Below are positions 1-8,101 of a stretch of 34,349 nucleotides of DNA, piece by piece. The DNA lies in the NCBI GenBank assembly GCA_004299145.1, contig SCQD01000005.1, positions 1 to 34,349 of the forward strand. The letters are read 5' to 3'. Source of the stretch: Methylococcaceae bacterium (GTDB taxonomy: Bacteria > Pseudomonadota > Gammaproteobacteria > Methylococcales > Methylococcaceae). The translations under genes were made by a program, and so were the position numbers. Under the pieces are notes generated by a model. The model was not told where the DNA came from and did not search any database. It saw only the letters and a list, made by a program, of their open reading frames with translations. Positions within the stretch are counted from its first letter, which is position 1. Every line of letters starts with the position of its first letter.

Positions 1-1
1 G

Positions 2-1042
2 GACCAACTGGACGCCAAAGCGGATGAAATCGCCGCGCTGATGCGGCGCATTCCCGGCGGCGCCGACGTACAACTGCGCTCACCGCCCGGCACCGCCGGC
101 GTGGACATACGCTTGCGGCTGGACCGGCTGGCGGCCTACGGCCTGCAACCCGCCGCAGTGCTGGACGCCGTTCAGGCGGCCTACGAAGGCAAAGTGGTCG
201 GCAAAGGCTACGTCGGCAACCGCATTTTTGAACTGGCGGTGATACTCCCGCCCGACTGGCGCCAAGACCCGGACGACGTCGGCCAATTACCACTGCGCGC
301 GGCGGAAGGCGAGGTGTTGACGCTGGACCAGGTGGCCGACATCCGCGCCGGCGAAGGCCGCTACAACGTGCTGCACCGGGGCTCGCGGCGGGTGCAGAGC
401 ATCACGGCCGGCGTCGCCGGGCGCGATCTGGCCTCGTTCATGGCGGAACTGAAACGGCGGACGCTGGCAGAAATCACGTTTCCCACCGACACGTACCCGG
501 AATTCACCGGCGCCGCCATCGAACAAGCCAAAGCGCGCAACGAACTGATCCTGCACGCCCTGCTGGCCGGCGCCGGCGTGCTGCTGCTGATCTACATCGC
601 CATCGGCGATCTGCGCCACACCCTGCTGACCCTGGTCAACCTGCCGTTTTCCCTGGTCGGCGGCGTGCTGGCGGCGCTGCTCAGCGGCGGCATACTCTCG
701 GTGGGTTCGCTGGTGGGATTCGTGACGCTGTTCGGCATCACCGTGCGCAACGCCATCATGCTGATTTCGCACTACCGGCATCTGGTGGAAATCGACGGCA
801 AACCGTGGAACCTCGCCACCGCCGTGCAAGGCGCCCAGGAAAGACTGCCCAGTATATTGATGACCGCGCTGGTCACCGCCCTGGCCATGCTGCCCATCGC
901 CGTCAACAGCGACAACCCGGGCCGGGAAATCATGGGACCGATGGCGGCTATCATCGTCGGCGGATTGTTTTCGTCCACCGTGCTGAACCTGCTGCTGCTG
1001 CCGGCCATGCTGCTGCGGTTTGGGCATTTTGCGGGGAAATAA
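2..1042 (+). CDS. Heavy-metal efflux RND transporter (CusA/CzcA type), C-terminal part
   Basis: This is the 3' end of an inner-membrane RND pump of the heavy-metal efflux (HME) group, which exports metal cations by proton antiport through a periplasmic adaptor and an outer-membrane channel. The open frame runs off the left edge, so the first ATG at 41 is internal; about 346 of roughly 1,030 family residues remain. The first half is the periplasmic porter/docking region. The second half holds the last transmembrane block, with hydrophobic helices near residues 180-200, 205-235 and 280-345. The motif GSLVGFVTLFGITVRNAIML is typical of the HME branch. The metal cannot be told from this part. Any adaptor and outer-membrane genes would lie upstream, outside the window. 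Confidence 0.9.
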   Translation, partial: DQLDAKADEIAALMRRIPGGADVQLRSPPGTAGVDIRLRLDRLAAYGLQPAAVLDAVQAAYEGKVVGKGYVGNRIFELAVILPPDWRQDPDDVGQLPLRAAEGEVLTLDQVADIRAGEGRYNVLHRGSRRVQSITAGVAGRDLASFMAELKRRTLAEITFPTDTYPEFTGAAIEQAKARNELILHALLAGAGVLLLIYIAIGDLRHTLLTLVNLPFSLVGGVLAALLSGGILSVGSLVGFVTLFGITVRNAIMLISHYRHLVEIDGKPWNLATAVQGAQERLPSILMTALVTALAMLPIAVNSDNPGREIMGPMAAIIVGGLFSSTVLNLLLLPAMLLRFGHFAGK

Positions 1043-1119
1043 CCAAGAAGCTCCATTGTCCTCCCCTTTTTGCCCGTCTTGGCATGGCCGGCGAGTTCTA
1101 TGGTTATATGAACCATAAT

Positions 1120-1216
1120 GGGGCAAAATAAGCACCAAATGCGGGCTTTGCCGCCAGCCAATGCACTAATAAGGCGCATTGGCTGGCGCTGCCAGCCAGC
1201 GATGCTTATTTTCCCC
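1120..1216. repeat. Nested palindromic element upstream of amt
   Basis: A perfect 13-bp inverted repeat (1152-1164 with 1176-1188, 11-nt loop) is enclosed by a second pair, 1120-1134 with 1203-1216, that differs by one extra base. The right inner arm also pairs with a third segment (1181-1187 with 1191-1197), so two hairpins are mutually exclusive. There is no T-run, so it is not an obvious intrinsic terminator. It could be a mobile palindromic repeat or a structured leader of amt. Confidence 0.6.
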
Positions 1217-1237
1217 GTTTAGAATTCAGGTCCATTT

Positions 1238-2524
1238 ATGAACACCACCCGGAAACCCTCTATCTCCCTGGGATGCGCGCTTTGGCTGTTGCCGCTGGCT
1301 GCTTCGGCTGACGAACTCAACTCGGCCGACACCGCCTGGATTCTGACTTCCGCCGCGCTGGTGCTGTTCATGACGGTGCCTGGGTTGGCATTGTTTTACG
1401 GCGGACTGGTGCGCACCAAAAACGTGCTGTCGGTACTGGTGAACTGCTTTGCCATCACTTCCCTGGCGTCAATATTGTGGGTAGTCGTGGGGTACAGCTT
1501 GGCGCTCACCGAAGGCAATTCATGGCTGGGCGGCTGGTCGCGGCTGCTGTTGTCCGGCATGGACGCCGACAGTTTGCACGGCAATCTGCCGGAATCCGTT
1601 TATGTGATGTATCACCTGACCTTCGCCATTTTTGCTCCGGCGCTGATCGTGGGCGGCTTGGTGGAGCGCATGAAGTTTTCCGCGCTGCTGGCGTTTGTTG
1701 CTCTGTGGCTGCTGCTGGTGTATGTGCCGGTATGCCATTGGCTGTGGGGCGGCGGCTGGTTGCAGCAAATGGGGGTGATGGATTTTGCCGGCGGGATCGT
1801 GGTGCATACCAGCGGCGGCATCGCCGCACTGATGGCCGCGCTGATGCTGGGGCCGCGCCGGGGGTTTCCGCGTACTCCGATGCCGCCGCATAACCTGACC
1901 ATGACCGCGACCGGCGGCGGCATACTCTGGGTCGGCTGGCACGGTTTCAGCGCGGGCAGTGCGCTGATGGCCAACGGTGCGGCCGGCATGGCGATGCTCA
2001 CCACGCATATTGCAGCGGCCGCTGCGGCTCTGGTATGGATGGGCATCGAGTGGCTGCGTTTCGGCAAACCCAGCGTGCTGGGAGTGATCACGGGCATGGT
2101 GGCCGGCTTGGGCATGGTTTCACCGGCGGCGGGCTTTATCGGACCTGGCGGCGCCTTGTTGATTGGCATCACGGCGGGCGCGGTCTGTTTGTTTTCCATT
2201 CTGTGGATCAAGCGCAGGCTGGGCGTGGACGATGCTTTGGACGTGTTTCCCGTGCACGGCATAGGCGGGATGGTCGGCGCGGTGTTGACCGGGGTGTTTG
2301 CCGCGGAATCGCTGGGCGGGCGCGGCTTGGCCGGCGATGCGGGCATGCTGGCGCAAGTGGCCTTGCAAGCTTTCGGCGTGGGCGTCACCTTGGCCTGGAG
2401 CGGTGGGGTGAGCTTTATGCTGCTCAAAGGCCTGGACCTGGCATTAGGGTTGCGCGTCAACCCGGACGAAGAAACCGAGGGCCTGGATATCGCGCTGCAC
2501 GATTCCAAAGGCTACAACCCATAA
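1238..2524 (+). CDS. amt: Ammonium transporter (Amt/MEP/Rh family)
   Basis: This is an inner-membrane ammonium channel of 428 residues, normally trimeric. An N-terminal signal peptide (about residues 1-24, ending AASA) is followed by 11 hydrophobic segments. The pore twin histidines are visible as H190 (VVHTSGG) and H340 (VFPVHGIGG), exactly 150 residues apart as in E. coli AmtB H168/H318. D182, F129 in YHLTFAIFAPALIVGG and W170 in LWGGGW match other recruitment and gate positions. WVGWHGFSAGS is a variant of the usual WFGWFGFNAGS. The start is ATG with a weak upstream AGG. No glnK partner lies beside it, so PII control would have to come from elsewhere. The next gene is convergent. Confidence 0.95.
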   Translation: MNTTRKPSISLGCALWLLPLAASADELNSADTAWILTSAALVLFMTVPGLALFYGGLVRTKNVLSVLVNCFAITSLASILWVVVGYSLALTEGNSWLGGWSRLLLSGMDADSLHGNLPESVYVMYHLTFAIFAPALIVGGLVERMKFSALLAFVALWLLLVYVPVCHWLWGGGWLQQMGVMDFAGGIVVHTSGGIAALMAALMLGPRRGFPRTPMPPHNLTMTATGGGILWVGWHGFSAGSALMANGAAGMAMLTTHIAAAAAALVWMGIEWLRFGKPSVLGVITGMVAGLGMVSPAAGFIGPGGALLIGITAGAVCLFSILWIKRRLGVDDALDVFPVHGIGGMVGAVLTGVFAAESLGGRGLAGDAGMLAQVALQAFGVGVTLAWSGGVSFMLLKGLDLALGLRVNPDEETEGLDIALHDSKGYNP

Positions 2525-2555
2525 AAAAAGCGGTGGCTGCCCAGGCAACCACCGC
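2522..2555 (-). terminator. Rho-independent terminator of the beta-barrel gene
   Basis: A 12-bp stem with one mismatch (2530-2541 with 2544-2555) is followed, on the minus strand, by a run of seven T (the A-run at 2523-2529). It lies about 60 bp past the stop of the outer-membrane protein gene. The T-run is on the wrong side to serve amt efficiently. Confidence 0.75.
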
Positions 2556-2615
2556 GTGCAACAACGCCGATGAAAGCGTTAGAACCAGTCCATCGGTAGA
2601 AGGGAAGTTCGAAGT

Positions 2616-3986
2616 CTAGAAACTGACTACTACGTCAGCCGTAAACAACACCTGGTCACCCCGCTTGCCGCCGTCAAATGCCTTGACTTTATCGGACCAG
2701 TCGTAGCGGACGTTGGGGCGCAGGTTCAACCACTTCAGCGGTTTGTAACTCAGGCCGGCCGTAATGGCGTAATAGCTGCTGCCGTCGTACGGGTAGGCCG
2801 CGCCGACCGGGTTGATGGCGCCGCCGCAGGCGTATGAATCGCCTGCTCCATTGTTGACGTTGGTGCTGGCGACGCAGCGACCCGGTCCCCAGACGCGGAA
2901 GCCGCCGTGGTCGCGGAACCATTCCGCGCGCACGCCCGCGGTCAGGTTGTCCTTGATGTCGTAGAACAAATATTGGTTGATGCCGTACCAGCGAGCGTTT
3001 TCCGTTTTGCCGGAAAGCGCGCTATGCGAAGTGAGGACGTTGTCGGCATAGCCGTGGTCGTGCTGGATCACATAGTGCAATTTGTCGGTGAAGTTGTGCT
3101 TGCCGACCAGACTGTATAAAGCCCAGGCCGAGCTGGAATCTTCGCTGCGGTCGCCGGCGGTGGAAGTCAGCGCCAACGAGGTGCCTGCATCGTCGCTGGT
3201 CCAGGTGACGCCGCCCAGAAAGGCCCAGTTGCCCAGATCACGGTCAAAGCCGCCGTCCCAGCCGCCGGTGCTGCTGCCGGTGACTGCGCCGGCAGTGGCG
3301 CTCCAGTTCGAGTTGACCGAATAGTTGGCCAGGATGCCGGTATGCGTGAACGGCTCGCCGTATTGCATGGTATACGGTTTGGTGACGAAGAAGTTGTCCG
3401 GCGAGGTCACTACCTCATAACCGATCGGCGTATAAAAATGGCCGGCTTTCACGGAAACGCCGTTGCCCACCGGCAGGTTGAATTCAGCATAAGCTTGCGG
3501 CAGCGCGATGCCGTAGAAACGGTCGTTGTGGCTGTTGAGGTGCAAATCCCAATGCCCACGGTTGATCGGCGCGCCGGTGCGGGGATCGAATGGCCACGAC
3601 CCATAAGCCTGGGTAAAGATGGCGTCGGTGCCGTACATGAAATCCACGCGGCCACCCCAATCGAAACTGTCGCCGTTGACGTTGACCGCTTTTTGCAGAT
3701 ACAGGTACAACTGGTTCATCTGCAGTTCGCCGGTGCGGTCGTTGAACGTGACCGGGCCGTTGAAGTTATCCGGTGAACTGTGCATGTTGGCCGACACGCT
3801 GGATTCGATCCATCCGCCGAACTTGAGGTTCCAATCTTTCATGAGCTTGGCGTCGTTGATGTTGACGCCTGCCGCTTCAAGCAGGCCGGCAGCTTCATCA
3901 CCCGCGTGGACGGAGCCCGTGGCCGAGGCAACCAGGGCGCCCAGCGCCAATGCGCTGATGACCAGGCTGGATTTTTTCGTTTTCAT
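2616..3986 (-). CDS. Outer-membrane beta-barrel porin-like protein (BBP2/OmpL-like)
   Basis: The protein has 456 residues. A signal peptide (MKTKKSSLVISALALGALVA, cleavage after VHA) is followed by alternating aromatic/hydrophobic strands and a C-terminal phenylalanine (ADVVVSF), the usual signal for BAM-mediated insertion in the outer membrane. Phrases such as LPQAYAEFNLPVGNGVSVKAGHF, here given only as the strand around residues 165-185, fit the putative beta-barrel porin-2 family, whose substrates are unknown. The start at 3986 is preferred because AAGGGG lies 9 bases upstream; an in-frame TTG at 4007 would place that site inside the gene. A candidate sigma-54 promoter lies 60-80 bp upstream. 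Its place next to amt hints at a link with nitrogen supply, but that is inference. Confidence 0.8.
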   Translation of the reverse strand: MKTKKSSLVISALALGALVASATGSVHAGDEAAGLLEAAGVNINDAKLMKDWNLKFGGWIESSVSANMHSSPDNFNGPVTFNDRTGELQMNQLYLYLQKAVNVNGDSFDWGGRVDFMYGTDAIFTQAYGSWPFDPRTGAPINRGHWDLHLNSHNDRFYGIALPQAYAEFNLPVGNGVSVKAGHFYTPIGYEVVTSPDNFFVTKPYTMQYGEPFTHTGILANYSVNSNWSATAGAVTGSSTGGWDGGFDRDLGNWAFLGGVTWTSDDAGTSLALTSTAGDRSEDSSSAWALYSLVGKHNFTDKLHYVIQHDHGYADNVLTSHSALSGKTENARWYGINQYLFYDIKDNLTAGVRAEWFRDHGGFRVWGPGRCVASTNVNNGAGDSYACGGAINPVGAAYPYDGSSYYAITAGLSYKPLKWLNLRPNVRYDWSDKVKAFDGGKRGDQVLFTADVVVSF

Positions 3987-4046
3987 TTGCACACCCCTTA
4001 GTTTCAAGGACTAACATAGCCGGTTTAAGGCATTACGTGAAATTTT

Positions 4047-4064
4047 TAGCAGGATTGATGCCAA
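4047..4064 (-). promoter_or_regulatory. Candidate sigma-54 (-24/-12) promoter of the porin-like gene
   Basis: On the minus strand the sequence TTGGCATCAATCCTGCT has the diagnostic GG and GC doublets with exactly 10 bases between them and matches 10 of 13 fixed positions of the -24/-12 consensus. Transcription would begin near 4036-4038, leaving a leader of about 50 nt. The surrounding DNA is AT-rich. No activator-binding site was identified. Confidence 0.45.
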
Positions 4065-4175
4065 ATAAAAATAGCTTTATTATTCAGTTAGTTATGCGTT
4101 GATACAGGGGGGCTGTCGCGAATCTTTCGGCATTTATGCACAATTGTTGTGCATGATGCTCGATTTTGATTCAGC

Positions 4176-4209
4176 AAAAAAAACGCCGATGGGAATCGGC
4201 GTTTTTTTT
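4176..4209. terminator. Bidirectional intrinsic terminator after htpX
   Basis: A strong stem (ACGCCGAT with ATCGGCGT, loop GGGA) is flanked by eight-base A- and T-runs, so it would work in both directions. It lies about 25 bp past the htpX stop. A run of ten G follows directly at 4210-4219. The rest of the 3987-4234 gap shows only the AT-rich promoter region described separately. Confidence 0.85.
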
Positions 4210-4234
4210 GGGGGGGGGGTAAGTCGCTACGACC

Positions 4235-5131
4235 TTAGTGTTGCTGGCCCGACTCCAGCGCGGCAATGCGTTTTTCCAGCGGCGGATGGCTCATAAACAA
4301 CTCCATCCAGCCGTTGCCGCCACCGCGTATGCCGAATGCCATCATTTCCGCCGGCATTTCGGTAGGGTCTTTGGCGCGTTGCAAGGCGTGCAGCGCCGCG
4401 ATCATTTTGGCGCGGCCGGCCAAGCTGGCGCCGCCCGCATCGGCGCGGAATTCGCGCCAACGCGAAAACCACATGACTATCATGCTGGCGAGTATGCCCA
4501 GGACGATCTGCGCCACCATCTGCGTGATGTAATAGGCGGGACCAAAGCCGCCGGACTCTTCGTTATCCGAGCGCAGCAGGGTGCGATCCACCACGTAGCC
4601 GGCAATGGTGGCGAGAAAATACACAAACGTATTCACCACGCCCTGGATCAGCGTCATGGTGACCATGTCGCCGTTGGCCACGTGGGAAATTTCATGGCCC
4701 AGCACGGCTTCCACTTCGGACTGGTTCATGTTGTGCAACAGGCCGGAGCTGACCGCGACCAGGGCATTGTCGCGGCTGGCGCCGGTAGCAAAAGCATTGG
4801 GCTCGTGGCTGTCGAAGATGCCCACTTCCGGCATGCCGATGCCGGCCTGTTTGGACAGACGCCGGACGGTTTCCACCAGCCAGGTTTCGGTCGGGTTGCT
4901 GGGCCGTTCGATGACAAACACGCCCATCGAGCGCTTGGCCATCCATTTGGAGATGAACAGCGAAATAAACGAGCCCGTCATGCCCATGAATGCCGATACG
5001 ATCAGCAGATGGGTCAGGTTCAGGCCCACGCCGCGCTGCTGCATGAATTGACCCAGACCCAACAGGTGAAACAGCAGGCCGACGACCACCATGATGGCGA
5101 TGTTGGTGAGTAAGAATAAAAGTATGCGCAT
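4235..5131 (-). CDS. htpX: Membrane zinc metalloprotease HtpX
   Basis: HtpX is an M48-family inner-membrane protease that removes misfolded membrane proteins alongside FtsH, often under envelope or heat stress control. The 298 residues match the family length. Two N-terminal transmembrane helices (about 1-22 and 40-60) are followed by the catalytic HEISH at 146-150, two more hydrophobic segments (about 160-182 and 205-222), and the third zinc ligand E228 in RWREFRADAGG. The start ATG has GGAAGGA about 10 bases upstream. It is a single-gene unit, divergent from the LPS-kinase-like gene, and ends in a strong terminator. Confidence 0.96.
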   Translation of the reverse strand: MRILLFLLTNIAIMVVVGLLFHLLGLGQFMQQRGVGLNLTHLLIVSAFMGMTGSFISLFISKWMAKRSMGVFVIERPSNPTETWLVETVRRLSKQAGIGMPEVGIFDSHEPNAFATGASRDNALVAVSSGLLHNMNQSEVEAVLGHEISHVANGDMVTMTLIQGVVNTFVYFLATIAGYVVDRTLLRSDNEESGGFGPAYYITQMVAQIVLGILASMIVMWFSRWREFRADAGGASLAGRAKMIAALHALQRAKDPTEMPAEMMAFGIRGGGNGWMELFMSHPPLEKRIAALESGQQH

Positions 5132-5195
5132 ATCAGTTTTTCCTTCCGGGTTGCGAGTGCATTAGTATATTGAGCCCTCCAGCCAGGAAATCAAG

Positions 5196-5981
5196 TTGAA
5201 CCCTCATCAAGCCCCCCGTTGGCTGGCCCGCCTCGGCCATTTACTGGCTGGCCGTCGGCAGCTCTGGTGGCAAAACCCCGCCGCCGGCTCACAACCTGCG
5301 TTCAGCGACCTCGGCCACGCCTGGGATTGCACGGGTGCAACCGTATCCCGCGATGCCATCAGCGAAGTAAGGCGCATCGACATCGACGGGCACGGCTATT
5401 ACGCCAAGTATTACCGTCAACCGGGCAAGGGCTGGCGGCGCTGGCTGGGGCGCAGCCGCATCCGTACCGAGTGGGAAAACCTGCGGTTGTTTCGCGAGCT
5501 GGGCTTGCCGGTGCCGGACCTGGTGGCCTACGGCGAGCAATGGGACAGCGACGGCTACCGGGGCGTGATGGTAACGGCGGCATTGGCGAACACGGCGGGC
5601 CTGGATGCGCTCAGCGAGCGCATGCAGCAGCGCGAATGGCGCGCAGCGGTATTTGCCCAGCTGGCACGCCATCTGGCCGTGCTGCACCGGCACGGCTTTG
5701 CCCACGGCGATCTCAACTGGCGCAACCTGCTGATTACGCGGAGCGGCGAGCCGCGCCTGTTTTTCATCGATTGCCCGCAAGGCCGCTGCTGGCCCTGGCC
5801 GCTGCGCTCACAAAAAATCGACAAAGACTTGTGGATGCTGGACAAGCTGGGGCGGCAGAAGCTGTCCCGTAGCCAACGGTTGCGGTTTTATCTGCTTTAT
5901 CGCGGTGTGCAGCGCCTGGACGCAGCCGATAAACAACGGCTGCGCCGTATCGCCAACAAACCGGCAAAGCGTGAGCGCTGA
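5196..5981 (+). CDS. Lipopolysaccharide core / Kdo kinase-like protein (WaaP family)
   Basis: The 261 residues show a small kinase fold of the Kdo/WaaP group, which phosphorylates sugars of the LPS inner core on the cytoplasmic face of the inner membrane. An ATP-binding lysine sits in YYAKYY (about residue 70), the catalytic loop is HGDLNWRNLL (about 170-179) and the metal-binding aspartate is in FFIDCPQGR (about 191). The likely start is TTG at 5196, because AGGAA lies 6-7 bases upstream and no better ATG precedes the fold. The sugar target cannot be assigned, and no other LPS core genes are adjacent. Its stop is only 9 bases from the convergent regulator gene, with no terminator between them. 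Confidence 0.82.
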   Translation: MNPHQAPRWLARLGHLLAGRRQLWWQNPAAGSQPAFSDLGHAWDCTGATVSRDAISEVRRIDIDGHGYYAKYYRQPGKGWRRWLGRSRIRTEWENLRLFRELGLPVPDLVAYGEQWDSDGYRGVMVTAALANTAGLDALSERMQQREWRAAVFAQLARHLAVLHRHGFAHGDLNWRNLLITRSGEPRLFFIDCPQGRCWPWPLRSQKIDKDLWMLDKLGRQKLSRSQRLRFYLLYRGVQRLDAADKQRLRRIANKPAKRER

Positions 5982-5990
5982 TGGATCGGC

Positions 5991-7370
5991 TTACTCCTGT
6001 ACTTTCAAGCCGTATTTCCGCACCCGGTAGCGCAAGGTTTCGCGGGTGGCGCCCAGCGCGCGGGCGGCGGCGGTCAAATTGTTGCCGGAACGCTCCAGCG
6101 CGGTTTTGATGATGTGGCTGTCCATGTCGTCCAGCGCCATGCTGCCGTCCAGCGGCAGATAGATGCCGTTTTGATCGGCATGCGGCTGGACGGAGGGTTG
6201 ACCCGGTAGTTGCAGCCACTGGCCGGGAAACGCCGCGCCGTCGGCGAACAGCACGCAACGTTCGATGACGTTGCGCAGTTCTCGCGCATTACCGGGCCAG
6301 TGGTAGGCGCGCAGCTTGTCCCAGACCTCCTGGGCGATGGTTTTAACCTGTTTGCCGGCTTTGGCGTTGAATTCGGCCACGAACAGCGGCACCAGTTCGT
6401 CCAGGTCCGCTTTCGATTCGCGCAAAGGCGGCAAGGTAAGGCGGAATACGCTGAGGCGGTGATACAAGTCGGCGCGAAAGCCGCCGTTGATCACCATTTT
6501 TTCCAGATCGCGGTGGCTGGCGGCGATGATTTGCACATCCACCTGAATTTCTTTTTCGCCGCCCAAGCGGCGTACTTTGCGGTCGTCGATGGCTTTGAGC
6601 AGCTTGGCCTGCAATTCCAGCGGCATTTCGGCGATTTCATCCAAAAACAGCGTGCCGCCGCCAGCTTGCTCCAGCAAACCGCGATGCCGCGCCGTGGCGC
6701 CGGTGAACGCCCCGGCTTCATGGCCGAACAGCTCCGATTCCAGCAATTCACGCGGCAATGCCGCGCAGTTCAGTTCCACCAGCGGTTGCTGGGCGCGTGG
6801 GCCGCCATAGTGCAGAATGCGCGCCGCCAAGCCTTTGCCGGTGCCGGTTTCGCCGCCCAGTATCAAGGCGCTGAAAGGAACCTGCATCAGCTTGCCCAGC
6901 ATCAGGCGCACTTCCTGGGCTTTGGCGCTACGGCCCGCATAAGCTTCCAGCGAGTAGCGGCGATGATGCGACTGGGTCTGATCGATGACGCGCCGTTGCA
7001 GCCCGGCGTTGCGCGCGGCGCTGGCCACCACCAGGTCCAGCCGGTCCAGGTCGCAGGGTTTTTCCAGAAAATCATAAGCGCCCAGCCGCAAAGCCCGCAC
7101 CGAATCGCGCACGCTGCCGTAACCGGTGAGAAACAGCCACTCGGCGTGGCTGGTTTTGCCTTGCGCGGCCTCCATCAGATCCAGCGCGTTGCCGTCGGGC
7201 AGGTTCATGTCCGAGAGTACCAGCAGCGGGTCCAGGCGCTGGTCGATCAGCAGGTGGCGAGCTTCGGCCAGTTGCGTGACCAGCACCACATCCCAGCCGG
7301 CCTGACGGTAGTGGTGCGACAACTCGGCGCCCAGCAGTTTTTCGTCTTCGATCAGCAGTAAAGTGTCCAT
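5991..7370 (-). CDS. Sigma-54-dependent response regulator (NtrC family)
   Basis: The 459 residues comprise a receiver domain (about 1-120; acidic pair E8/D9, phospho-acceptor D54 in SDMNLPDG, T82, K104), an AAA+ domain, and a Fis-type helix-turn-helix at the C-terminus (about 425-457, [20 protein letters not shown]). The AAA+ domain has Walker [10 protein letters not shown] at 172-180, the sigma-54 contact loop GAFTGA at 220-225, and Walker B GGTLFLDE at about 238-245. Phosphorylated regulators of this type open sigma-54 promoters from upstream sites. No histidine kinase is adjacent, so the signal is unknown. The HAD gene upstream is 23 bp away on the same strand and may be co-transcribed. 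The only sigma-54-like site I found nearby precedes the porin-like gene. Confidence 0.93.
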   Translation of the reverse strand: MDTLLLIEDEKLLGAELSHHYRQAGWDVVLVTQLAEARHLLIDQRLDPLLVLSDMNLPDGNALDLMEAAQGKTSHAEWLFLTGYGSVRDSVRALRLGAYDFLEKPCDLDRLDLVVASAARNAGLQRRVIDQTQSHHRRYSLEAYAGRSAKAQEVRLMLGKLMQVPFSALILGGETGTGKGLAARILHYGGPRAQQPLVELNCAALPRELLESELFGHEAGAFTGATARHRGLLEQAGGGTLFLDEIAEMPLELQAKLLKAIDDRKVRRLGGEKEIQVDVQIIAASHRDLEKMVINGGFRADLYHRLSVFRLTLPPLRESKADLDELVPLFVAEFNAKAGKQVKTIAQEVWDKLRAYHWPGNARELRNVIERCVLFADGAAFPGQWLQLPGQPSVQPHADQNGIYLPLDGSMALDDMDSHIIKTALERSGNNLTAAARALGATRETLRYRVRKYGLKVQE

Positions 7371-7393
7371 GGCGGGTATTTACCAACGATAAA

Positions 7394-8050
7394 TCACAGC
7401 AATCCCGCCGTCACCACCGCGTCCAGCGTCGGCAATACCCGTAACGCCAGTTCCGCTCCGGCTCTGGCTGTGTCGGCACAGTGGGTGATCAGCACCGGCG
7501 CCATGCCTGCCTGATGGGCGGCGGTCAGGCCGGGCAGGGAGTCTTCCAAGACCAGACAGCTATCCGGTTCAGCCCCCAATAGCCGCGCCGCTTGTAAAAA
7601 CACGTCCGGGGCCGGTTTGCCGCGTGCCACGTCTTCACGGGCGGCCATGATGGGAAACGTGGCGTCCAGGCCGGCCAGCCGCAAGCACAGTTCGGCGTAG
7701 TGGCGGCGGCTGTTGGTGGCCAGGCCGAATGGTAGGCGCCGCCGCTGGATGTGTTCCAGCAAGGCGTGAAAGCCCGGCTTTACCGCGATGCCGTGGCGGT
7801 CCACGTGGCGCTGCCAGTGCCGGTCGCCGCGTTGCTTGAAATCCGCCAGCGCGAAGTCCGTGCCCAGTTCCGCCAGCAACGCCGCTTCCACTTCGCTGCC
7901 TTGCAGGCCCGACAAGCCGGCAAAAAAAGCGTCGTTCAGGCTATGCCCCATGTCGGTCGCGGCTCTTTCCCAGGCCAGCCGGTAGGTGGTTTCGGTGTCC
8001 AGCACCAGGCCGTCCAGGTCGAAAATTACCGCTGTGAATCGTGTCGTCAT
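7394..8050 (-). CDS. HAD-family hydrolase (beta-phosphoglucomutase/phosphatase-like)
   Basis: This is a soluble haloacid-dehalogenase-type hydrolase of 218 residues. The nucleophile motif FDLDGLVLDTE near the N-terminus has Asp as nucleophile and Asp as general acid. Motif II is ATNSR, the motif III lysine is in ARGKPAPDVFL, and motif IV is LVLEDSLPG. This combination is typical of subfamily IA enzymes such as beta-phosphoglucomutase and small phosphosugar phosphatases; the substrate cannot be told. The frame could start at a TTG at 8083, but the ATG at 8050, 8 residues before the first motif, fits the family better. It is divergent from the sulfurtransferase gene, with a gap of about 50 bp. 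Confidence 0.88.
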   Translation of the reverse strand: MTTRFTAVIFDLDGLVLDTETTYRLAWERAATDMGHSLNDAFFAGLSGLQGSEVEAALLAELGTDFALADFKQRGDRHWQRHVDRHGIAVKPGFHALLEHIQRRRLPFGLATNSRRHYAELCLRLAGLDATFPIMAAREDVARGKPAPDVFLQAARLLGAEPDSCLVLEDSLPGLTAAHQAGMAPVLITHCADTARAGAELALRVLPTLDAVVTAGLL

Positions 8051-8101
8051 TTCGGTTACTCTCTGTTTCACCTTTTTGTGCAAACATTATCGCCTTTGAT
8101 C

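Noticed and set aside
7751-8101. Upstream extension of the sulfurtransferase frame
   Set aside because: It overlaps the divergent HAD gene and adds no rhodanese residues; the ATG at 8102 begins the conserved part.
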